Assembly: GCA_030612485.1 (NCBI GenBank)
Contig: JAUWNS010000068.1
Coordinates: forward strand, 1-11,526
Source: Candidatus Bipolaricaulota bacterium
Lineage (GTDB): Bacteria; Bipolaricaulota; Bipolaricaulia; UBA7950; UBA9294
Length of the DNA stretch: 11,526 nucleotides
Reading direction: 5' to 3'
Below the pieces are notes generated by a model that was given only the letters and a program-made list of their open reading frames with translations, did not search any database and was not told the DNA's origin. The translations under genes were made by a program, and so were the position numbers. This document shows, piece by piece, positions 6,563-11,526 of this stretch. The stretch's first letter is position 1, and each line of letters begins with the position of its first letter.

Positions 6563-7744
6563 ATGAAGCGCGTATCGATTGTTATTCTGATAGCGCTGCT
6601 CCTAGCGGTGCCAGTAGCACTGGCCGATGAGCAGGCGATCAGCGAAGCCACTGATCAATGGTTACAGACGGTAAACCTCGGCCCCTACGAGGCAACCAGC
6701 GTTGAAGATGCATATGAAGCACTGCTCTACGATCTTGCCAAGGAAGAGGGCGAGGTGAACATCTACTCGTACTCCTCGCGAGTCTTTAAGTTCGGTCCAA
6801 CCTTTGAAGAGCGCTATCCTGGCATTAAGGTGAACGGGTTCGATATGGACTCCCCAGAGATCGTTACCAAAATAATTGCCGAACAGGAGGCGGGGAACTA
6901 CGTCGCCGACGTCATCTACCTGAAGGATCCGGCAACGGTATATCATGAGCTCTATAAGCAGGGGTACGTGTTTACGTATATTCCGCCGGAACTCATTCCG
7001 GTGCTCCCCGAGGAGTTTAAGAACCCGTTCTTGGTCCACCATCTGAGCATGGACGCCTTCGTGTACAACACCGAGGCCTATGATACCTGTCCGTTCGACA
7101 ATATCTGGGACTTAACCCGACCGGAGTGGCGGTCCAAGGTCCTTATTCCAGATCCTAACATCCTCTCCGAGTTCGTGGAGGTGTTAGGAGCGATCGTTCA
7201 GCACCCTGAGGATATGGCCGCGGCGTACGAAGAGGAGTTCGGTGAGCCGCTCGTCCTTTCTCCAGGTGTGGAGAACGCAGGATACGAATGGATCAAGAGG
7301 CTGCTGGACAACGACGTGATCATCGTCCGCTCAACAAACGACGTCTCCAATGCTGTGGGCGCTGCAGGTCAGGAGAGCCCCCCTGTTGGAATGACCGCAT
7401 TCTCGCGGCTCCGAGACAGAGATAAGGATCCTTCGCTCGTGTTTGACGTCGCTTACGACATCAAACCGGTGATGGGAGTCACCACCAACGTTGTTGTCCT
7501 CATCGTCAACCGAGCACCACATCCCAATGCAGCCAAGCTGCTGGTGAGATGGATGCTTGGGGATGAGGAGGGGGGCTGGGGGTACGCACCCTACTTCGTT
7601 GCCGGCAACATCCCGTCGCGAACCGATGTCCCCGCACCTCCTGGGACCAAGACGCTGGAGGAGATGGATACCTGGCAGGTCGACCCTGATTTCGTCTGGT
7701 ACGAAGGCCTGAAGATCAAGGATTTCTGGCTCCTTATGCAGTAA
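6563..7744 (+). CDS. ABC transporter periplasmic binding protein, Fbp/Afu/Pot-like (type 2 fold)
   Basis: This is a predicted periplasmic solute receptor of 393 residues with a signal peptide cleaved after ALA at 19-21; there is no lipobox cysteine. The mature chain begins with a helical stretch and then shows the first strand-turn of the family (EGEVNIYSYSSRVFKF), the YVADVIYLKDP segment lining the cleft, the hinge-like LSMDAFVYNTEAYD region, and WDLTRPEWRSKVLIPDP, a pattern typical of 'iron(III)/putrescine/thiamine'-type receptors. The tandem tyrosines used by ferric-binding proteins to hold Fe3+ are not seen in the expected C-terminal half, which argues against iron. AfuA, in the same broad family, binds hexose phosphates, so a phosphorylated organic substrate fits the locus better; this is inference. 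AAGGAGG at 6551-6557 sets the start. A hairpin follows the gene, suggesting higher expression than the membrane components. Confidence 0.85.
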   Translation: MKRVSIVILIALLLAVPVALADEQAISEATDQWLQTVNLGPYEATSVEDAYEALLYDLAKEEGEVNIYSYSSRVFKFGPTFEERYPGIKVNGFDMDSPEIVTKIIAEQEAGNYVADVIYLKDPATVYHELYKQGYVFTYIPPELIPVLPEEFKNPFLVHHLSMDAFVYNTEAYDTCPFDNIWDLTRPEWRSKVLIPDPNILSEFVEVLGAIVQHPEDMAAAYEEEFGEPLVLSPGVENAGYEWIKRLLDNDVIIVRSTNDVSNAVGAAGQESPPVGMTAFSRLRDRDKDPSLVFDVAYDIKPVMGVTTNVVVLIVNRAPHPNAAKLLVRWMLGDEEGGWGYAPYFVAGNIPSRTDVPAPPGTKTLEEMDTWQVDPDFVWYEGLKIKDFWLLMQ

Positions 7745-7760
7745 TCAGAAACACTGATAA

Positions 7761-7797
7761 GCGGCAGTACGAGGATCTATATCCTTCGTGCTGCCGC
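7761..7797 (+). promoter_or_regulatory. Intercistronic hairpin between binding-protein and permease genes
   Basis: GCGGCAG (7761-7767) pairs with CTGCCGC (7791-7797). The stem continues with a T-G pair, four pairs (ACGA/TCGT), a one-base bulge and four more pairs (GGAT/ATCC), closing a four-base loop CTAT. That gives about 16 pairs. No T-run follows (GTTACATT), so it is more likely an mRNA stabiliser or partial attenuator than a full terminator. Such structures after binding-protein genes, as between malE and malF, raise receptor levels above those of the permease. Confidence 0.75.
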
Positions 7798-7821
7798 GTT
7801 ACATTAAAGGGACAGCCCAAC

Positions 7822-9633
7822 ATGCAGAGACACGAGCCTCGCTTCTCCATGACGGCACGTGGTGCCCTGAAACGATTCAGCAATCTAGTGACTACCCCGC
7901 GCGTAGTGCTCTCTTTGCTCATCCTCGCTATCCTGGCTGTGTTCGTAGTGATGCCGTTTGCCAGGCTGGTCCGCGACACCTTGGTATGGCAGGGGACCGA
8001 TATACGCATTTCGCGGGATGCACAGCCGGGAACGTTCACCACCTTCCACTGGGAGCGAACATTTGCCAGCCCTCTGACAAAGAACCTGCTCATCCTCCCA
8101 CTGGTGCATTCGCTTGAGGTCGGCGTCTCTGTTGCAGTGCTCGCCTTGATCATTGGGGGGTTCTTGGCGTGGCTGATAGTGAGAACCGACATGCCGTTCA
8201 AGAAGCTACTCGGAGCCCTGGCCATCATCCCCTATGTGTTGCCTTCCTACACCCTCGCCCTGGCTTGGATCATCGTCTTCAAGAACGAGCGGATCGGCGG
8301 TGCAATGGGGCTCTTTCAATACCTGACCGGAATCAGCCCTCCTAATTGGCTGTCGTACGGATACGTGCCTATCGTGATCAATCTTGCGATTCACTACTCC
8401 CCGTTCGCTTTCTTACTCATCTCCGGAGCGCTCGCGAGCATCGACTCTCGCTTGGAAGAATCGGCAGAGCTATTGGGAGCGACGCGCTGGCTGACCCTGC
8501 GGAGAATCACGTTACCGATAGTTCTTCCAGCAATACTCTCCGCCTTTATCCTTGTCTTCTCGCGAAGTATCGGAATCTTTGGTACTCCCTACTTCCTCGG
8601 TTCTCCGGTCCGGTACTTCACCCTACCAACGATGATCTACACCAACATCGTAAGCCGCACTCCGTCGGCCGGATATATCCTTGCGCTTATCCTTATCCTC
8701 AGCTCTACATTCCTGATCTTCATCAATCAGAAGTTCATCGGTACACGCCGGAGTTTCGTTACCATCTCGGGCAAGGGTTTTCGCTCAAACCTGACCCGCC
8801 TTGGGCCGTGGAAGACACCGGCAGTCCTCTATGCAACAGGGATCATCCTAATAGGGGCTCTCCTTCCTCTATTGCTGCTCCTCTGGCAGACGCTGATGCG
8901 CTATCCCGGCAATTACTCTTTCGCCAATTTAACCCCCCTCTTCTGGGTGGGTCCCCGCGGTACCGCGTTCGCGGAGGGGGAAGCGGGAATCCTGCGCAAC
9001 TGGCAGATTCTTGGCGCTGCGTGGAATAGCGTCAAGCTTTCGGTCACCGTTGCATTTGTGACCGGAATCCTCGGTCTTCTGGCCGGGTATGCCGTTGTCA
9101 AAGGGAGAGGGACGTTTCTCTCCAAGGCGTTGGAGCAGCTCACCTTCCTGCCGTATCTTATTCCCAGCATCGCCTTCGGAGCGATCTATCTGTCGGTTTT
9201 CACCCACAATTGGGGCCCAATCCCCTCGCTGTATGGCACGTTCTTGCTGCTGGTCCTTGTCTGTACATTCAAGAACTTGCCCTTCGCCTCTCGTTCGGGG
9301 ACATCAGCCATGCTGCAGGTGGGAGGGGAACTCGAGGAGGCAGCGTCTGTGGCCGGCGCTGGCTGGTTTCGTCGATTCGGCAGGATCATCCTTCCTTTGA
9401 CCTTGAAGGGTGCGATGGCCGGTTTCATCCTCGTCTTCATCACCACCATGCGTGAACTCTCCCTGATCATCCTCCTTGTTACTCCAAAGACGAGAATGCT
9501 TACCACGATGACGTTCAGGTATCTAGAGCAGGGGTATGCACAGTTTGCCAATGCGATTACTCTTCTCATCGCGTTCTTGGTCCTTATCGGTGTCTGGATC
9601 TCGCGAAGGATGGGAGGAAAGGGGCTTGTTTGA
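7822..9633 (+). CDS. ABC importer permease with two fused transmembrane domains (FbpB/AfuB-like)
   Basis: This is an inner-membrane permease of 603 residues that contains two complete permease domains in one chain, as in FbpB, AfuB and ThiP, so no separate partner is needed. Each half has about six hydrophobic helices and its own ATPase-coupling loop: EESAELLGATRWLTLRRITL from residue 212 and EEAASVAGAGWFRRFGRIIL from residue 505. A polar periplasmic stretch follows the first helix (about residues 55-95), another follows the first helix of the second half (about 360-395), and the linker between halves is near residues 300-330. The ATG at 7822 has AAAGGGA nine bases upstream; ATG 7849 is a weaker alternative. 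The gene lies 77 bases after the binding protein, across a hairpin, and 20 bases before the ATPase gene. The substrate is unassigned: family labels say iron, the neighbours suggest an organophosphate. Confidence 0.9.
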   Translation: MQRHEPRFSMTARGALKRFSNLVTTPRVVLSLLILAILAVFVVMPFARLVRDTLVWQGTDIRISRDAQPGTFTTFHWERTFASPLTKNLLILPLVHSLEVGVSVAVLALIIGGFLAWLIVRTDMPFKKLLGALAIIPYVLPSYTLALAWIIVFKNERIGGAMGLFQYLTGISPPNWLSYGYVPIVINLAIHYSPFAFLLISGALASIDSRLEESAELLGATRWLTLRRITLPIVLPAILSAFILVFSRSIGIFGTPYFLGSPVRYFTLPTMIYTNIVSRTPSAGYILALILILSSTFLIFINQKFIGTRRSFVTISGKGFRSNLTRLGPWKTPAVLYATGIILIGALLPLLLLLWQTLMRYPGNYSFANLTPLFWVGPRGTAFAEGEAGILRNWQILGAAWNSVKLSVTVAFVTGILGLLAGYAVVKGRGTFLSKALEQLTFLPYLIPSIAFGAIYLSVFTHNWGPIPSLYGTFLLLVLVCTFKNLPFASRSGTSAMLQVGGELEEAASVAGAGWFRRFGRIILPLTLKGAMAGFILVFITTMRELSLIILLVTPKTRMLTTMTFRYLEQGYAQFANAITLLIAFLVLIGVWISRRMGGKGLV

Positions 9634-9653
9634 TATAACAGGAGTGATTGACG

Positions 9654-10766
9654 TTGAACATCCTTGAGCTAGAGCATGTGACGAAAAAGTTCGGATCGGT
9701 CGTCGCGGTAGATGATCTTTCCCTGGCCGTCACGCAGGGAGAGTTCCTGACGCTGCTCGGCCCTTCCGGTTGCGGGAAGACGACCACCTTACGCCTCATC
9801 GCGGGGTTGGAAATGGCTGAAGGAGGAGAGATCAGGTTCGGCGGGCAAAAGGTCTTCTCTTATACGGAGGGTGTTTTCGTTCCTCCAAGGAGACGAAACC
9901 TTGGTCTCGTCTTTCAAAACTACGCCTTGTGGCCGCACATGACAGTCTTTGAGAACGTTGCATTCGGGCTGAAGGTCAAGAGAATGACAAAGACCAAGAT
10001 TCAGGAGGCCGTCAGGAGAACGCTCGACTACATGCACCTGGTCGACCTGGAGCAACGGTATCCGCACGAGTTGAGCGGGGGGCAGCAGCAGCGTGTCGCA
10101 GTAGCGCGGATGATCGTCACAGAGCCTAATATCTTCTTGATGGATGAGCCCCTCTCCAACCTCGATGCAAAGCTTCGTCTGGATATGCGTACAGAGATCA
10201 AGCGACTCCACAACGACCTTGAGGCAACCACAATCTACGTAACCCACGATCAGGTTGAGGCACTGACGCTCGCAACCCAAGTCGTGGTGATGGACAATGG
10301 GATCGTAGAGCAGAGCGCTCCCCCGAGTGAGGTGTACGGACGACCGGCAAACCTATTTGTCGCGGATTTTGTGGGCAGTCCTCCAATAAATCTGATCGAA
10401 GGGAAGCTTGTCGCTCACGAGAACGACATCTATCTGGAGGGAGAAACTATCAGCATCCTGACCAATCTGCCGCCGCACATGGCAGATCGGACAGTTCTCG
10501 GCGCCATCCGGCCTGAAGATGTAAAGCTGAATTCAACCCCCTCTCCCGCGGCAACGGTTGCGGGAACGGTCTATGCGGCACTCCCTGCCGGTCCGGAGAC
10601 CATCGTCCAGGTGGAGATTGGCAACCAGCGGTTGACAGTTCTCCACGAGAAGACCTTCGACATGAAAATCGGTGCCCAGGTTCACCTGTTCATCTCGCCG
10701 GAGAAACTCCTCTTTTACGACAAGGAAACCGGGAGATTGATCTCGACCACGACCATCCCCTCGTAA
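9654..10766 (+). CDS. ABC importer ATPase, MalK/UgpC/FbpC type
   Basis: This cytosolic ATPase energises an importer. All motifs are present (numbered from TTG 9654): Walker A GPSGCGKTT at 36-44, Q-loop Gln88 in VFQNYALWPH, signature LSGGQQQR at 140-147, Walker B FLMDEP with Asp164-Glu165, D-loop SNLD, and switch His198 in VTHDQ. A C-terminal OB/TOBE regulatory domain follows from about residue 230 (IRPEDVKL and a second OB repeat), as in MalK and UgpC. The start is uncertain: TTG 9648 leaves only three bases after GGAG (9641-9644), whereas TTG 9654 leaves nine, so the latter is preferred; the difference is two residues. The gene closes the second transporter operon. It is the only ATPase gene in the window, and MalK-type ATPases can serve several importers, so it may also power UgpA-UgpE. 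Confidence 0.92.
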   Translation: MNILELEHVTKKFGSVVAVDDLSLAVTQGEFLTLLGPSGCGKTTTLRLIAGLEMAEGGEIRFGGQKVFSYTEGVFVPPRRRNLGLVFQNYALWPHMTVFENVAFGLKVKRMTKTKIQEAVRRTLDYMHLVDLEQRYPHELSGGQQQRVAVARMIVTEPNIFLMDEPLSNLDAKLRLDMRTEIKRLHNDLEATTIYVTHDQVEALTLATQVVVMDNGIVEQSAPPSEVYGRPANLFVADFVGSPPINLIEGKLVAHENDIYLEGETISILTNLPPHMADRTVLGAIRPEDVKLNSTPSPAATVAGTVYAALPAGPETIVQVEIGNQRLTVLHEKTFDMKIGAQVHLFISPEKLLFYDKETGRLISTTTIPS

Positions 10767-10770
10767 GTTC

Positions 10771-10799
10771 TTGACAAAGAAGGAGCCCGCGTTTATATT
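10771..10799 (+). promoter_or_regulatory. Sigma70-type promoter driving ugpB
   Basis: A perfect -35 box TTGACA (10771-10776), a 17-base spacer and a -10 box TATATT (10794-10799) form a near-consensus promoter. It begins four bases after the ATPase stop codon. Transcription would start near 10806, giving a leader of about 210 bases before ugpB. No terminator is visible between the ATPase gene and this promoter, so the promoter boosts the downstream operon on top of possible read-through. Confidence 0.82.
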
Positions 10800-11016
10800 G
10801 AGTTTCGCAAGGAAAGAAAAGGAATCAAAAGAGGACGTTAAACGATTCGGGACCAGAGGAGAAAAAAGGGCGTGAATGCCAAAACGACATGGGTGGAGTG
10901 GCCGCTACGTCAGTCAGTTCCGAAGATACTGTGGTATGAAGGGGGTGATACAGACAGAAAGGATCGGGAAGGGTCTAGTGTTCAGGCTGTTAGTGGAATC
11001 AAAAGGAGGACGCAAG
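10800..11016 (+). promoter_or_regulatory. Long purine-rich 5' leader of ugpB
   Basis: This region of about 215 bases lies between the promoter and the ugpB start. It holds several SD-like boxes (near 10831-10835, 10855-10861, 10939-10945 and 11003-11009). Only the last is followed by a properly spaced ATG (11017). Blocks GGAGTGGC (10895-10902), TGGTAT (10932-10937), GGTGATACAGAC (10944-10955), AAGGAT (10959-10964) and GGCTGTTAGT (10985-10994) have counterparts in the same order in the leader at 6429-6562. I recognise no known riboswitch class. Confidence 0.5.
10821..11012 (+). repeat. Near-perfect direct repeat of the ugpB ribosome-binding box
   Basis: GGAATCAAAAGGAGGACG at 10995-11012, which contains the working SD of ugpB, recurs as GGAATCAAAAGAGGACG at 10821-10837, differing by one missing G. 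The upstream copy lies about 15 bases after the predicted transcription start and has no start codon at a usable distance. Confidence 0.8.
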
Positions 11017-11526
11017 ATGAAAAGAGCAAAGTGGGTACTTGTTACTCTGGTTATTCTATTGTCGATCTCAGTGGTCTCGGCGACCGCTGAGAAGGTTCAG
11101 ATCAACTGGTGGCACGCGATGAGCGGGTCGCGTTTGGGTGTTGTGGAGGACATCGTTAATAGCTTCAACGCCAGTCACCCCGATATCGAGATAGTACCGC
11201 TGTTTACCGGAACCTACGCCGAGACGGTAACCAAGTTCGTCGCCTCATACCCCGTGGGGGTCGCGCCTCACCTGCTTCAAGTGTACGAGGTCGGCACGCA
11301 GACGATGATCGACAGTGATGCCATCATCCCTGTCTATCAGATCCCCGGGATGCTGGGGGAGACGTGGGACTGGGCACAGTACGTAATCCCCATCACACAC
11401 TACTACTCCGTCGATGGGAACCTCTGGTCGATGCCTTTCAACTCGTCCACGGCGATGCTCTACTACAACAAGGACATCTTCGCGGCGGCGGGGCTCGATC
11501 CGAACAAGCCGCCGACAACGTGGGCG
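11017..11526 (+). CDS. ugpB: Glycerol-3-phosphate/glycerophosphodiester-binding protein UgpB (3' partial)
   Basis: This is the periplasmic receptor of the Ugp importer, cut by the right window edge after 170 codons (E. coli UgpB has about 438). Residues 1-24 form a signal peptide with probable cleavage after an Ala at 22-24; there is no lipobox. Segments nearly identical to E. coli UgpB include WWHAMSG at 31-37, GTYAET at 65-70, LQVYEVGTQTM at 87-97, and PFNSSTAMLYYNKD at 140-153 followed by AGLDPNKPPTTW. Tyr67, Glu91 and the Ser143/Ser144 pair appear to correspond to ligand contacts reported for E. coli UgpB, as far as I recall them. AAAAGGAGGA ends seven bases before ATG 11017. Its own promoter lies at 10771. 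Because ugpA and ugpE lie 10 kb upstream, this may begin a second ugp module or supply the receptor for the first. Confidence 0.92.
   Translation, partial: MKRAKWVLVTLVILLSISVVSATAEKVQINWWHAMSGSRLGVVEDIVNSFNASHPDIEIVPLFTGTYAETVTKFVASYPVGVAPHLLQVYEVGTQTMIDSDAIIPVYQIPGMLGETWDWAQYVIPITHYYSVDGNLWSMPFNSSTAMLYYNKDIFAAAGLDPNKPPTTWA

Noticed and set aside
10936..11016. 27-codon N-terminal extension of UgpB from ATG 10936
   Set aside because: It would place a polar stretch ahead of the signal peptide, and the canonical SD sits before ATG 11017; kept only as an oddity of the leader.
10872..11090. 72-codon ORF from GTG 10872, overlapping the ugpB start
   Set aside because: It is in a different frame from ugpB and runs 74 bases into it, shows no recognisable protein pattern, and lies in a leader that matches a non-coding leader elsewhere.
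1..11526. CRISPR arrays, insertion sequences, tRNA or rRNA genes
   Set aside because: No spaced repeats, transposase motifs, terminal inverted repeats or RNA gene signatures were seen on either strand.

Overview
The window is bacterial DNA, read entirely on the + strand. It has strong Shine-Dalgarno (SD) boxes, GTG/TTG/ATG starts, tightly packed genes and one clear sigma70-type promoter. Four exported proteins carry Sec-type signal peptides without a lipobox cysteine, which suggests a diderm with a true periplasm. The secreted NosD-type beta-helix protein and the RecJ-like DHH protein are of kinds common in uncultured deep-branching anaerobes (for example Bipolaricaulota or Atribacterota) and in archaea. 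The sequence alone does not fix the phylum.

Region 1 (1-6404) is one continuous operon: ugpA (5' end outside the window), ugpE, a cytosolic glycerophosphodiester phosphodiesterase (ugpQ-like), a class IIA HAD phosphatase (NagD/PGP-like), a DHH/DHHA1 phosphoesterase, a secreted right-handed beta-helix protein, and an exported GlpQ-like phosphodiesterase. Neighbouring genes overlap or lie within 27 bases of each other.

Region 2 (6405-10766) starts with a 158-base leader. It then encodes a second ABC importer of the Fbp/Afu/Pot type: binding protein, a 12-helix double-domain permease, and a MalK/UgpC-type ATPase. A stable hairpin separates the binding-protein gene from the permease gene.

Region 3 (10767-11526) has a consensus-like promoter directly after the ATPase stop codon, a leader of about 210 bases, and the first 170 codons of a ugpB-type binding protein cut by the window edge.

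Inferred pathway: exported GlpQ cleaves phospholipid-derived glycerophosphodiesters outside the cytoplasm. The Ugp system imports glycerol-3-phosphate or intact diesters. The cytosolic phosphodiesterase releases glycerol-3-phosphate, and the HAD phosphatase could free glycerol and phosphate. The second importer may bring in another organophosphate, since AfuABC, a member of its 'ferric' family, is a hexose-phosphate importer. The MalK-type ATPase is the only one in the window and could energise both systems.

The most unusual non-coding signal is that the leaders of the two binding-protein genes share ordered sequence blocks. Each also carries a second copy of its own ribosome-binding box far upstream of the start. 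In one leader the upstream copy matches the usual 16S rRNA 3' tail over 12 bases but has no start codon after it.
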